34,891 nucleotides of DNA from Tritrichomonas foetus. Its lineage: Eukaryota > Parabasalia > Tritrichomonadida > Tritrichomonadidae. Both the position numbers and the translations under genes were made by a program. The stretch covers positions 30,629 through 65,519 of the forward strand of contig MLAK01000993.1 of assembly GCA_001839685.1 (NCBI GenBank), written 5' to 3'. The notes beneath the pieces are model-generated. The model was not told where the DNA came from. It did no database searches and worked only from the letters and a program-made list of their open reading frames with translations. Positions 20,145 to 30,093 of the stretch are shown here, in pieces. Each line of letters starts with the position of its first letter. The stretch's first letter is position 1.

Positions 20145-23100
20145 TTACTTGTGCTCTAACAAGAAATCTCTCCATCTTTGAAGGTTATCAAGGAACTGGT
20201 CTTCAATTGGTTTAAACAATGGAACTGCTCTTACTGCAGCATTAACCATTGGCTGCCCGTAAGTTGTAGAAAAGTAAATTTGACTTTTAGCCAATTCAAG
20301 TGAATTTCTATCGTTCATAGGTGATGTAAAGCCAATTCCAAGTTTCTGTTCTTCATCACCTTGTGAGAAGCATTCTTCAACAAGTGTGTTTGCCCATGGA
20401 CTTGCTGTATCAAATGGCCTAGATAAGTTTGAAAGATCAGCTATTTTTATGACCAATTTCATTAATGATGCTCGATTTTGTGGATTTGTTAAATCAAATT
20501 TTCCTTCACCTGTTCTTTTGGCGACTTCTTCAATGATTTTTTGGTGTTGGCTCATATCTGTTGCAAGGATGCAATCGATAACCAACACCCAAAAATCATG
20601 AAGTTGTGTATTATCAAGACCAGCCAAAATATTACAATTTGGTTTCGCCATTGTTTTAATTGCCGATGAACAATGAAAGGTTTCCATGACTGGCTGATCT
20701 TTATATAATAAAGATAAAGGTGTTTGTGCTTTAACATTAAATGTGTTAGATCTTCCACTATGTCCCATATCATGGCATATGCCTGTGACTAAAAGTGCTA
20801 AAAGTTCCATTTTTGTTAATTGGGTACTTAATCGGCCAATGTTGATTTGGAAGAAAACATATTGTGTAACATCCATTGCATGATTCCAATTATGATATGG
20901 AACATGATGATATTCAGAAGAAGCAGCATTCAAAAAGTGAAGAAGAGTTCCAATGTTTATATCAAATTCCGACATTAAATTCAAATCATCGAAAAAGTGA
21001 ACAATAATACGGAATTGTTCATTTCGTGGGAATTGAAGAACATCAAAAGATTGTGAAGAAACTGTTGATGATAAAGGTTCATAAATTTTCATTTTTTCTG
21101 GAACAGATGACGATGATAAATCAGAAGATGCAAGTGAATCAAGTAAATCAACTTCACTTTGCCAGAAATCGCCTGGTTTTCTCATCATCCATCTATCTAA
21201 AGCAAGTCCAGTAAATGATGAAAAAGCACGCAAAAGTGACTGATCTTCTTCGGTGAACTTAGGCATTCCATTTTTGTTGATGGCTAACATAACACCAACA
21301 ACTTGACTACTTGCGTCAATGACAGGCATAACTAAAATTGAAGAGGGCTGAATTTTAACATGTTCACAGAAGAATAAATCAAATCTTTTATCGTTTTGTG
21401 GATCTGAAACATTCACTTCTGCACCTGTTGTTGCAACAAAGCCGACTGCATCTCTTCTTGTTGAGAATTCTATTGTTTGTTCACTGTTTGTGGCAAGTGG
21501 ACGGCAAATATGACGAGCACGATCAATAATGAATACATAACAATATTCTGCTTCAAGGAGCTCTTTAGCTTTTGAAGTAATATTTCCAATTAATGCATTA
21601 AAGGTTGTAGTTGTTGAAAGATTTAATGCAATGTCAAGCATAGCAGTCATTTTCTTTTTAGATTGAGTCGCAGATTCATAAAGTTGTGCATTACTTAATG
21701 CAATACCACAGAAAACATTGAAAGCTGACATTAATTCGACATCAGTTTGAACGAATTCAGTTGCACCCAATTTATTAATCATTTGCGTACATCCAATAAT
21801 TGTTCCATCATTATTTTTAATTGGCACACATAATATTGAACGTGTTCGATAACCTGTTTGTTTATCAACTGCAGAATTAAAGCGTGGATCATTATAAGCA
21901 TCAGGAATATTCAATGTTTCACCACTTTGTGCAACATAGCCTGCAATTCCTTCTCCTTCGGGAATATGAATTCTATCTGTTGCACCATGTGCAACAATTG
22001 ACCAAAGACCTCCTCGAATTTTATCCACTAAGAATAACGAACAACGATCAGCACCAATGAATGTTTGTGCTTTCGTCATAATTTTTCGAACAAGGGTGTT
22101 AGTATCAAGAACAGATGATAACTCTTGTGCAACAGCAAGCAACGCTGTGTAATATTTATGATTAGATAAAGCTTTCTTAATTTCAGCAATGTTTCGTTCA
22201 TGGCTTTGTGCATTAGAAAGTGCACCACTAGAAACTCTAGACAGTGCTTCTAAAATAATTTCATCACTTGATGTAAACATCATTCCTGATCTTTTCTGTC
22301 GTGCAACAGCTACTAGAGTAACAATTCCTTTTGATGAAACTAATGGAACCGCAAGTAGTGAACCGTTTGGATATTCACCATCAACAGTTGCATTATACCC
22401 ATTATGTTCTTTTGCAATTCCAAGATTAATTGTTTTCTTTAATCGATATGCAACACCAGCAATTCCTGCATTATCGATAGAAACTTCGTAGCGAGTCACT
22501 GATGAAAGATCAACATCATTATTAGGATCATTATTCGTATTGGCTGCTTCTTTTAATTGAAATAGGTAATTCTGTGCGGGATCTGCAAAGAAAATTTGAA
22601 GCACTTCACAACCAATAATTCTAGTCACTGTTAATTGAACAGTTTCTAGGAGTGGCATAACTTGACGCTCATTAAGTAACGATTTTGTTGATTCTGTGAG
22701 AATTTTCTTAATCATTTCATCATATCGGGATTCTTCTTGATAAAGTCTTTGAAGTGAAGTAGTAAGAAAGTCAATGATTAAAATATCATCATTAGATGGA
22801 GACACAACAGTACCACTTTGATCAAGTCTATCAATCATCTGAATTACCCAAATAACTTCATTTTTACTATTTGTGACCGGCTGATATAAAACGACTTTTG
22901 CAGTTGCAACAAAAGCTGCATCATATTCAGGTGAATATTCAATTTCTTTAGTTGGATCTGATATTATGGCTCTTTTTGCATTTTGAACAACATGACCCAA
23001 AAGTCCTTCGCCTTCTGGGACTAATGTTGATGCTGATTTGGATACAATAACTCGAGATGAAGGAATTCTTGCCCATAAAATAACTCTTCTACTATCCATT

Positions 23101-23807
23101 AAATTACGAACATTTTGTTCAAAAGTTGGAACGAAAGTTTCCATTCCATTTTCATCACACAATCTTTCAAAAACAGTGTTCAGTTCCAAAAATCTTTGTG
23201 TTTGTGTTAAAAGTGCCTGTGCAGCTTGTCCACGAGTATGCTGGTCTTCAATTGATCCAATTGATGTAATTAAATCCTCCAACGCTTTTTGGTCATTTCT
23301 TAAAAAGACTCTTAAAAATACTGAATTCTGAATGAAATATGGAGTCTCACCTGGAACAAGTTCGGCTGTATAAGGGCGATCATTATTTTCAACATCTGCT
23401 TTTCGAGATGAAAGAATTTTTGATGTTGCTGCAAGCTGTTTTTCTAATTGCTGTCTTTCTTCTAACGTTTTTAATAACTGCGCGGCTTGCTCATTTTGAA
23501 TCCGAATTAAAGTTCGAACTTCAGCTTGAAGACGATCAATTTGTTGCGTTTTCATTTTTAAAATCGAATTCAGGTGATCGATTTGCATGTTTGGACTGTT
23601 TCCAACGCCACTCATTAGCGATTTTGTGTCGAGTGCGCCAAATGGATTTGATGAGGAGATTGAAGAAGACGAAGTTCTTGGAAAAAATCCGCCGACGGAT
23701 CCCCCGCCACCGCCAAGATTTGTCGTGTCACCAAAAGATACTGTGTGATTGGTTTTGTTCCCATAGTTTTGAAGAAATGACGAGAGTTGATGACTTTGAT
23801 CACTCAT
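20145..23807 (-). CDS. class I cyclic-nucleotide phosphodiesterase with four GAF domains
   Basis: 1,220 residues from ATG 23807 (the codon before it is TTG). Order: Gly/Ser-rich N-terminus; coiled coil about 75-145; GAF-like domains about 220-330, 385-505, 565-710 and 730-875; PDE catalytic domain about 935-1220. GAF3 and GAF4 are the clearest and each has a near match to the cyclic-nucleotide-binding NK-x(n)-F-x3-D motif (NKLGATEF, NKNGMPKF). The catalytic domain keeps metal-binding residues: H972 and H976 in HNWNH, H1012-D1013 and H1016 in HDMGH, and ADLSN with the late metal Asp near 1122. A Gln in SQIYF near 1176 fits the purine-binding position. It should hydrolyse cAMP and/or cGMP under allosteric GAF control. 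No membrane segment is seen. Specificity cannot be told. Confidence 0.93.
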   Translation of the reverse strand: MSDQSHQLSSFLQNYGNKTNHTVSFGDTTNLGGGGGSVGGFFPRTSSSSISSSNPFGALDTKSLMSGVGNSPNMQIDHLNSILKMKTQQIDRLQAEVRTLIRIQNEQAAQLLKTLEERQQLEKQLAATSKILSSRKADVENNDRPYTAELVPGETPYFIQNSVFLRVFLRNDQKALEDLITSIGSIEDQHTRGQAAQALLTQTQRFLELNTVFERLCDENGMETFVPTFEQNVRNLMDSRRVILWARIPSSRVIVSKSASTLVPEGEGLLGHVVQNAKRAIISDPTKEIEYSPEYDAAFVATAKVVLYQPVTNSKNEVIWVIQMIDRLDQSGTVVSPSNDDILIIDFLTTSLQRLYQEESRYDEMIKKILTESTKSLLNERQVMPLLETVQLTVTRIIGCEVLQIFFADPAQNYLFQLKEAANTNNDPNNDVDLSSVTRYEVSIDNAGIAGVAYRLKKTINLGIAKEHNGYNATVDGEYPNGSLLAVPLVSSKGIVTLVAVARQKRSGMMFTSSDEIILEALSRVSSGALSNAQSHERNIAEIKKALSNHKYYTALLAVAQELSSVLDTNTLVRKIMTKAQTFIGADRCSLFLVDKIRGGLWSIVAHGATDRIHIPEGEGIAGYVAQSGETLNIPDAYNDPRFNSAVDKQTGYRTRSILCVPIKNNDGTIIGCTQMINKLGATEFVQTDVELMSAFNVFCGIALSNAQLYESATQSKKKMTAMLDIALNLSTTTTFNALIGNITSKAKELLEAEYCYVFIIDRARHICRPLATNSEQTIEFSTRRDAVGFVATTGAEVNVSDPQNDKRFDLFFCEHVKIQPSSILVMPVIDASSQVVGVMLAINKNGMPKFTEEDQSLLRAFSSFTGLALDRWMMRKPGDFWQSEVDLLDSLASSDLSSSSVPEKMKIYEPLSSTVSSQSFDVLQFPRNEQFRIIVHFFDDLNLMSEFDINIGTLLHFLNAASSEYHHVPYHNWNHAMDVTQYVFFQINIGRLSTQLTKMELLALLVTGICHDMGHSGRSNTFNVKAQTPLSLLYKDQPVMETFHCSSAIKTMAKPNCNILAGLDNTQLHDFWVLVIDCILATDMSQHQKIIEEVAKRTGEGKFDLTNPQNRASLMKLVIKIADLSNLSRPFDTASPWANTLVEECFSQGDEEQKLGIGFTSPMNDRNSLELAKSQIYFSTTYGQPMVNAAVRAVPLFKPIEDQFLDNLQRWRDFLLEHK

Positions 23808-24160
23808 CAATTTTTAAAAAAACGGGATTTTAATTTTACCATAAAGGCGAAATGTCTTTGGTGAATTATTTGACGTTGTACGATAGAACATTTCAAAATT
23901 TTAAATAATAAACGTTCTTGAATAAGTTATCTTTCATGATTTCTTTGGCTATTTGGGCCATTCAATTCAATTTTAACAATATATAAGTTCTGTGAAATCT
24001 CAATTAATACTTAATATTCCCATTATTTTTAGATGTTCATCTACATAATTTACTATCAACAATCCAACTGATGAAGTTGCTATACAGAAAGTTGTCTATT
24101 TTAGGATAAGTGATTGACAAAAATAATTTTTTTACATCACATTACTTGATTGCGTGAACT
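23808..24160. other. divergent intergenic region
   Basis: About 350 bases between the phosphodiesterase (-) and the helical protein gene (+). On the minus strand a CCCG followed by T7 precedes the phosphodiesterase ATG. The nearest TCA on that strand is about 50 bases upstream, so its initiator is uncertain. No gene seen. Confidence 0.4.
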
Positions 24161-24166
24161 TCACTT
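24161..24166 (+). promoter_or_regulatory. initiator element deciding the start at 24169
   Basis: TCACTT with the +1 A at 24163, only 6 bases before the ATG at 24169. The open frame extends upstream only to a GTG at 24154, which would precede the predicted transcript start. Confidence 0.65.
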
Positions 24167-24168
24167 TC

Positions 24169-25713
24169 ATGAATATTACCTATAAAGAATGCAGCTCACT
24201 CAAATCAGCTTATTATTCCGAACATTCGCTCATTGATATTCCAAAGAAAAGAGATCATTTCAATCTTATCGAAAATCCACAAATCTTTTCGGAACTCCTC
24301 GAATTATTTTCGAATAAAGACGTGAATGGGCTCAACAATCTTCTCATTCAAGAAATATACCCATTTTTTCAAAAATATGGTGCGATAAGTATTGGATACA
24401 TGACAGAAAAAAAAGTTTTCGATATATTAATATTTATGATGAAAGAGAATGTTTTGACTGAAATCGCTTTCAGAATTATCGACTTGATAATAGCATCAAC
24501 TCCAGCATCAATCGATATATTTTTTAATGAAAATCACGCTCTTCAAGAATTCATATTACTTCAATTAGAAAAGTACATTTCCAATCCTGAAACTGAAAAT
24601 CAAGAAACTGATGGAGAAGAAGAATCTAGTGAAAACTTAAATCTTCAAATCATTGATATATGTGCAAACATTTTATATAATTTATGTATATCAAAAAAGC
24701 AAGTTTTAATGCTTTATGAATTAAATTTTCTTTCAATTATCGAAAAAGCTTTAAAAAAGAGTATCACTTTTCAAGATAACATTGAACGCGATAAAGAATT
24801 TCTAATTTGCTTAAACAGCATCCTTCTTTTCAAAGCAACTGATTCAATTCATAAAAAGGAAGATTTTTTGCCAGTCTTTGAAATTTATTTTCGAATTCTT
24901 TCAATGCCAATTCTACCACTTATACCTTTAACCTGCAGATTAATGAATGATCTTTTAAATGAAGAACAAAATCTATTGTTGACTTTTTTCCATTTAAATT
25001 TTTATCAGCATTTAATTTCTTTGTTAAATACTTCACTTAACAGTATCTATTTAATAAAATTCTTACATGATTCTCTTTCACTTGAAGAATATGAAAATGA
25101 AACAAAGATAATCGCACTTGGAGTTTCAGAAACTATTACTTTCCTCCAATTTTTCGATTTTATTCATTCAAAAATCCTTTCATCTCCAACAATGAATACT
25201 GAAATATCAGATTCAGAGATTGATTCTAGGATGATGATTTATGAATTTGATGAACGAGATGAAGAATTGATGATTCAAATTTTTAATTTGTTGTCTGATA
25301 TTTTGGCAATCGAAAATGTGGCTCCTTTAGATGTTCTAGGAGTGATTATTCCAGTTTTCAATTTGATTTACAACAATGGAACAAATAAATTGAAGAGTGC
25401 ATTTAAACAGTTTTTAGTGAATTACATTTTTTTGTTACCAACAGAATCTCTTTTTGATTTACTCAATAATGAACCAATGAGATATTTTTTTGTTGATTTT
25501 GGCGAAGAGTCATTGGATTTTGCAGAAACCACACTAATGGCAATTGAATATATAATGGAAAAATTAAAAACGATTGAAATTGATGAAAGCGACCCAAAGT
25601 ATTTTTTAGTTCATGAAACTTTCCCTGAAGCAATCCAACAAACTCTGAGCTTTGGAGGTGAGATTGAAAATCAAGCAAAAGCGATAATGAATGAATTTTT
25701 CTGTTTCAATTAA
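24169..25713 (+). CDS. all-helical, armadillo-like protein of unknown function
   Basis: 514 residues, soluble, no signal peptide or membrane helix. Sequence consists of alternating Leu/Ile-rich amphipathic helices of 15-20 residues separated by short polar turns, the pattern expected of an armadillo or HEAT-type solenoid (for example about 45-130 and 160-330). An acidic insert lies near 143-158 (Glu/Ser-rich) and another acidic stretch near 345-365. I do not recognise a named family; trichomonad genomes encode many such proteins. It faces the phosphodiesterase gene head to head and converges with the gene at 25958. A short overlapping ATG frame at 25691-25873 is probably chance. Confidence 0.8.
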   Translation: MNITYKECSSLKSAYYSEHSLIDIPKKRDHFNLIENPQIFSELLELFSNKDVNGLNNLLIQEIYPFFQKYGAISIGYMTEKKVFDILIFMMKENVLTEIAFRIIDLIIASTPASIDIFFNENHALQEFILLQLEKYISNPETENQETDGEEESSENLNLQIIDICANILYNLCISKKQVLMLYELNFLSIIEKALKKSITFQDNIERDKEFLICLNSILLFKATDSIHKKEDFLPVFEIYFRILSMPILPLIPLTCRLMNDLLNEEQNLLLTFFHLNFYQHLISLLNTSLNSIYLIKFLHDSLSLEEYENETKIIALGVSETITFLQFFDFIHSKILSSPTMNTEISDSEIDSRMMIYEFDERDEELMIQIFNLLSDILAIENVAPLDVLGVIIPVFNLIYNNGTNKLKSAFKQFLVNYIFLLPTESLFDLLNNEPMRYFFVDFGEESLDFAETTLMAIEYIMEKLKTIEIDESDPKYFLVHETFPEAIQQTLSFGGEIENQAKAIMNEFFCFN

Positions 25714-25957
25714 CCAAATGAATTTTTTGTTGATTAGAATATTATTTTTTCTTCCAATTATATCACAAAATAATAATGAAGTGATATACATCGATAAAAA
25801 ATTGATTGTTACTTGTATTTTATTTGTTGATTGGTTTTATGGAAAAGCTTCGAAAAGTGAAAATATCATTTAATGTATTATCTCTATTTTTCCAGTCATG
25901 ATTTTTCTTTTCGTTTTTTTATAAGCGCTATTAGTCAATAAATGTTTTGATCAATTT

Positions 25958-27382
25958 TTAGAAAAGGGATTTCATTACTTGAAGTGGAAATTGAAAAGAA
26001 TCGAATAGGATTTTTGGATAACATGAAATTCCTTTCATTCTTTCAACAAATCTAATTAAACTATCAACATTTGGTATGCTTGAAGAGATGAACACAAGTT
26101 TCCAAAGAAATTTAATTCCATTTAAAATGATTTTTTTTTCTATATCAACTTTCAGCTCATTCGCGAGAAATCCAGCAAATCTTAAATGCAACAAATGGAA
26201 TGTTGATGCAATATCTTCAGGGGAATACATAAAATAACATGAGCCAAAAATATCTATCGATGGCAAAAGCATTGAAAAACTTTTTAAAAACTCACATGGT
26301 TTTAAATCTGAAGAAAAAATTGATAGGTTTGATTTCGGTGGTTTCAAGTTTTTTACCATTTCCTGTTTAAGTTTGAAAAATTTTTTATTGAAGGTTTCAT
26401 TGATTTTAAATAAATCTATCCTACAAATTAATGTCCTTGCAAACCAAAAGCGAGATGAAATTAAGCCGATGATTTCAATATCATCACGATTTTTTAGTTC
26501 CGTAAAAAGTGAAATAGCTTTTATTGTTGATTCTATTCTTAAATCTATTTCTTTCTCGGTGTATTTACTTTCTATTGCTCCTAGAGGAGAAAAAGATGAT
26601 TTCATAAAGTCTTCAAAAAATCCTGTTTCACCAGATTCACATAAATAATGAATAGATGGGTCCATTTTTCTTCCACTTGCTCTAATGATAGAAATCAATC
26701 GAGCTTTTGCTGATTCATAATTCAAAAATGGATGTGGTAAGTATCCCATATATTGTTTCTTTTCTGATAGTGCCAAACCAACGGCTTTGATACGGCTTTG
26801 GAGTCTAGATTCAAATTCTGTCATTGTTTTGGTAACTGCTTCAATGCGAGAATATAAAATTGCAATATAACGTGAATTAATTTGTAATTCATGAATAATA
26901 TCAATAAGATTATTGAACAATTTTATGTTTTGTTTATATGCTTTTATTCTTTTCTTTTGTAATATTTCTAAATACTTTGATTCTTTCCAGTATAAAATTA
27001 CTGTTTCTTGCCAATATTTTCGATTTAAAACGCTAAGTTTAGATTTAACAGGAACAATATTTCTTTTCTTTATTTCGGATAGTTCTTGATAACATTTTGT
27101 TAAATTTTCAATATTTATAGATTTTTGTTTTTCGATGATCGATAATGATTTATTGTAGTTTTTTGGTAATACTATTTCACAAAAGGCTTCGTCATAAAAT
27201 CCAAAATATGGTAGAAAATGAACAAAATTTTCTGAACCTTCAAACAGCAATCCTTTTGGAAGGGGATCCTTCGTAAATACGGGCTTTGTCTCGATAAGAG
27301 GCATATTATCTGGAGTTTGAGGGATTAGATCATTTTCATATTCATTTCTACCAAGTGATTGTAAATCTTCTTCTTCCTCCAT
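25958..27382 (-). CDS. helical protein of unknown function
   Basis: 474 residues from the ATG at 27382. The frame is open for 24 more codons to an ATG at 27454, but an initiator element lies between the two ATGs, so the inner one is preferred. The N-terminus is acidic (MEEEED). Residues about 75-230 are Lys/Glu/Ile-rich and probably form long helices or a coiled coil; the rest is helical with several Phe/Leu-rich segments (about 355-470). No signal peptide, no clear membrane helix and no known motif recognised. It is divergently arranged with the maspardin-like gene, sharing a 270-base region. A membrane-trafficking role would be speculation from that neighbour only. Confidence 0.8.
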   Translation of the reverse strand: MEEEEDLQSLGRNEYENDLIPQTPDNMPLIETKPVFTKDPLPKGLLFEGSENFVHFLPYFGFYDEAFCEIVLPKNYNKSLSIIEKQKSINIENLTKCYQELSEIKKRNIVPVKSKLSVLNRKYWQETVILYWKESKYLEILQKKRIKAYKQNIKLFNNLIDIIHELQINSRYIAILYSRIEAVTKTMTEFESRLQSRIKAVGLALSEKKQYMGYLPHPFLNYESAKARLISIIRASGRKMDPSIHYLCESGETGFFEDFMKSSFSPLGAIESKYTEKEIDLRIESTIKAISLFTELKNRDDIEIIGLISSRFWFARTLICRIDLFKINETFNKKFFKLKQEMVKNLKPPKSNLSIFSSDLKPCEFLKSFSMLLPSIDIFGSCYFMYSPEDIASTFHLLHLRFAGFLANELKVDIEKKIILNGIKFLWKLVFISSSIPNVDSLIRFVERMKGISCYPKILFDSFQFPLQVMKSLF

Positions 27383-27391
27383 TGAAATATA

Positions 27392-27397
27392 TAGTGA
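27392..27397 (-). promoter_or_regulatory. initiator element deciding the start at 27382
   Basis: The minus strand reads TCACTA with the +1 A at 27395, 13 bases before the ATG at 27382 and inside the longer open frame. This favours the shorter protein. Confidence 0.65.
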
Positions 27398-27612
27398 TAT
27401 TTTCAAAACATATTCAAATTTTCTTAGGTTTATGAATATTTGATGTATTTTCATTCATATTCTCTTTCTAACAATTTAGTTTGTAACAATCAGTTCCAGA
27501 ATTTACTCATCTTTTGATAGATCATGAAGTCTTTTAAAATAATAGAGTCATTTGAACCACGCAAGTATGTGAATGACAATAATATTATGGATTTTTAATA
27601 ATTGAATTCATA

Positions 27613-27618
27613 TCACAT
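27613..27618 (+). promoter_or_regulatory. possible initiator element and short upstream ORF of maspardin-like gene
   Basis: TCACAT with a candidate +1 A at 27615, 41 bases before the ATG at 27656. If used, the leader contains a nine-codon upstream reading frame (27621-27650) ending 5 bases before the main ATG. Confidence 0.4.
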
Positions 27619-27655
27619 GTATGATTGGACATAAACCAAATATATTTTGAAAAAT

Positions 27656-28645
27656 ATGACGATCAAAATCCATTCAAAAAATTCAGAATCTATTATAAAT
27701 GAGTTACATAAAATAATGGAAAAATTTAATCCACAGCCTCAGCTACATGTTCAAGATCCACTTTTTATGAGCATTTCTGTTTCACATCCACTTGAATCTG
27801 AAATTGATTATGTTTATGGGAATCAAATACAATATCGTCGTTTTGGATCAACAGACGAAACGCAAGATGCTGTTATTATGATTCCAGGACTTTATGAGTC
27901 ATGCTCAGGCAGTGTTTATTTGTTTGCATTACTCGAGAAATACGGGTATCGTGGATATATTATTGAACTTCCAGGATACAAAAAATTTAAGCATTCTTCA
28001 CTTGGATTTATTCAATTTTGTGCAAAAAAGAAAATTCAGAGATGTCATTTAATTGGCTCTGATCTTGGTGGATATCAATGCCTTCAAATTGCATCTTATC
28101 CATATGTTAACAAAGAAATTGAAATTCTTTCTATTATTTTGATTAATTCTTACACTGATATAGAGGCGGTTAAAAACCAGACAGTTTCGTCCAAAATATT
28201 TGGAAAACTAGCAGCCAAAAGAGTAATCACAAAAGATATAGAAAGAGCAAATAATATAAATCCTAATTCAAAATCAACTAATTTTATTACAAAAGAAATT
28301 AAATTTTTGAATTCTGAAGATATTGCCACTCGTTTAGAATTAATGAATTCGCATCCACGCACGATTGAGTTATGTGTTCCTAATGAAGCAGTAATGTCAA
28401 TTGAAACATTAAATCATACAATTCCTATTCCAGAATCTGCAATTCCTTCAGTTTCTCTTGAAAATTGTCGAGTTGCCCTTTTGAAAGATGGAGGAGATTG
28501 GCCTCATATAGAAGAACCAGAAGATGCTTGTCAATACATCTTGGCGCATTTGCGAAAATTCGGAAATATTCCCAAACTTGACCAAATCCTAAAAAACACG
28601 AATGAAAACCAAGAAGAAGAACCAAATATTAGCGAGAAAAAATGA
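27656..28645 (+). CDS. maspardin-like alpha/beta-hydrolase-fold protein, probable pseudoenzyme
   Basis: 329 residues from ATG 27656; the open frame begins three codons earlier at a TTG. The alpha/beta-hydrolase core starts at about 70 (VIMIPGL strand and turn) and follows the order of maspardin (SPG21/ACP33): GYRGYIIELPGY, then HLIGSDLGGY, then ILINSYTD, then ATRLEL, then LLKDGGDWPHIEEPED. The nucleophile elbow reads G134-S-D136-L-G, so Asp stands where hydrolases have Ser (maspardin: GASLGG). The usual catalytic GH near the C-terminus is GD. Human maspardin binds Rab7 and acts at late endosomes, with no established hydrolase activity. A scaffold role in trafficking is the reasonable inference here. 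The last 20 residues are Asn/Glu-rich and poorly conserved. Confidence 0.8.
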   Translation: MTIKIHSKNSESIINELHKIMEKFNPQPQLHVQDPLFMSISVSHPLESEIDYVYGNQIQYRRFGSTDETQDAVIMIPGLYESCSGSVYLFALLEKYGYRGYIIELPGYKKFKHSSLGFIQFCAKKKIQRCHLIGSDLGGYQCLQIASYPYVNKEIEILSIILINSYTDIEAVKNQTVSSKIFGKLAAKRVITKDIERANNINPNSKSTNFITKEIKFLNSEDIATRLELMNSHPRTIELCVPNEAVMSIETLNHTIPIPESAIPSVSLENCRVALLKDGGDWPHIEEPEDACQYILAHLRKFGNIPKLDQILKNTNENQEEEPNISEKK

Positions 28646-30075
28646 TAAAGACGATGAAAATTTTCACTTTGATGACAATAATTCGCATTCAAATATAAAA
28701 ATAAATTCAGATATTTTAGACAACGAAAATGAAAATGAAATCAAGAATGAATTGGAAGTGGAATTTTTGAAATGTCACTTTTTTCACGAAAAATCTAGCT
28801 TGAAAATATCATATGTTCTTTTTTTGGTAAAGAAAGCTTTCTATTATTTCTACCTAATTTTGATTTCACTGCTATAAGTACTATTATATCAACACTGAGT
28901 TTCGTTTTATTTAATCCCCTAGCTCATTAGAGAGATTGAATTCTATTTTTTATATCATACTTTTGAATCGATTAAATGAATCAATAAAATGATAAATATG
29001 ATTCACTATATCCAATGAGAAACACAATCTAAAATCATGTTGACATATTATATCAACAAAACGAAGATATCTTTCTGAATCCAATCAAAAATTTGGGAAA
29101 GACTTGTCATGAATATCATGATTATCCTTTTCTTATTAATATTGAAACTGATTTTATCAATGGAAATCTTCAAAGGCGATCTGATATTTTTCATATTTCG
29201 TGGAAATCATGACTGTATTCATGTCTTCCAAAATAAAGAATTTTTGAAACCACTGACAGATCTTTTATCTTTTTACAATTTTCATCAATTTCACTAGAAG
29301 TCACTTTGCTTACTTGCTTTTTTATCAACACTAATATTAAAATCTCCACAAGAATATCCAATTTCTAATTCATTTCGAAACGATATTTCACATGTTATTC
29401 TTAAATATATTACATTAAATTGCTTATCCCATGAGACATTTTATAAAGGAAAATAAGAGTATAAATCCATTATTAGATTTTGTTGGAGTTTTCCATCATC
29501 AAGCAATCGAAAACTTATTGAAGAAAAATCAATTCAGAAAAATTAATCACAAATGTTAGATAATCTCATGAAAGAGATCGAATCAATTGATTCATCTTGA
29601 CAAGATGAAGTGAAAATGCTGGTCAAAAAGCAAGAAACACGAATTTCAAATAGCTATTGTTCCATTTTCTCGAATTTCGGTTTTTATGAGTTTTCATCAC
29701 CAGTTTCTTCAAAGTTCCAAATAATTAATGGTGATAATAATATATTAAGATGTATTGAATACCTATTGATAGAGTAAATATATATGTTTATCATTTTTGA
29801 CAATACATTTATTCACAACAAAAACCTTTTTCGAAAACCTTACATTTTAACTTGTGTTTTTGTGATTGCTAAATGTTTTCACAAAATTGTATACTTAAAT
29901 CTAGATAATCCAATTGTTCTGTGTCGTAAAAAATAAAATTTTGAGCAAATATTTTTATTTAAAGATGAGTTCACACTTAGTGGAGAGAAAATTTTTAATC
30001 TTTATATACAGAAAAAGTGAGGAAATTGAATAACAATATTCAATTCCAATTTGGTCATTTCATTCTGATACCAAC
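28646..30075. other. long intergenic region
   Basis: About 1.4 kb. An open frame from ATG 28602 overlaps the end of the maspardin-like gene and runs to 28877; it is acidic and Asn-rich and ends in a hydrophobic stretch. A 62-codon ATG frame at 29109-29297 has a hydrophobic N-terminus (MNIMIILFLLILKLILS) that could be a signal peptide, but no initiator or homologue is evident. The rest is AT-rich with stops in all frames. None is annotated as a gene. Confidence 0.45.
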
Positions 30076-30090
30076 GACCGTTTTTCACCT
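30076..30090 (+). promoter_or_regulatory. promoter: M3-like box and initiator of the bromodomain gene
   Basis: GACCGTTT (30076-30083) fits the T. vaginalis M3 core-promoter consensus as I remember it. It is followed at once by TCACCT (30085-30090) with the +1 A at 30087, 7 bases before the ATG at 30094. Confidence 0.65.
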
Positions 30091-30093
30091 TAA

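Noticed and set aside
23339..23833. 164-codon plus-strand open frame
   Set aside because: Lies antisense to the N-terminal part of the phosphodiesterase, whose GAF and catalytic motifs are clear, and it has no motif of its own.
23815..23850. Short upstream ORF whose stop overlaps the phosphodiesterase ATG (TGATG)
   Set aside because: It matters only if transcription starts far upstream, and no convincing initiator supports that.
25691..25873. 60-codon frame overlapping the end of the helical protein gene
   Set aside because: Has an ATG but no initiator element and no recognised homology; hydrophobic content is expected of T-rich 3' flanks.
29109..29297. 62-codon ATG frame with signal-like N-terminus
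   Set aside because: No initiator at a typical distance, no family, and surrounding frames are closed; kept only as a note in the intergenic entry.
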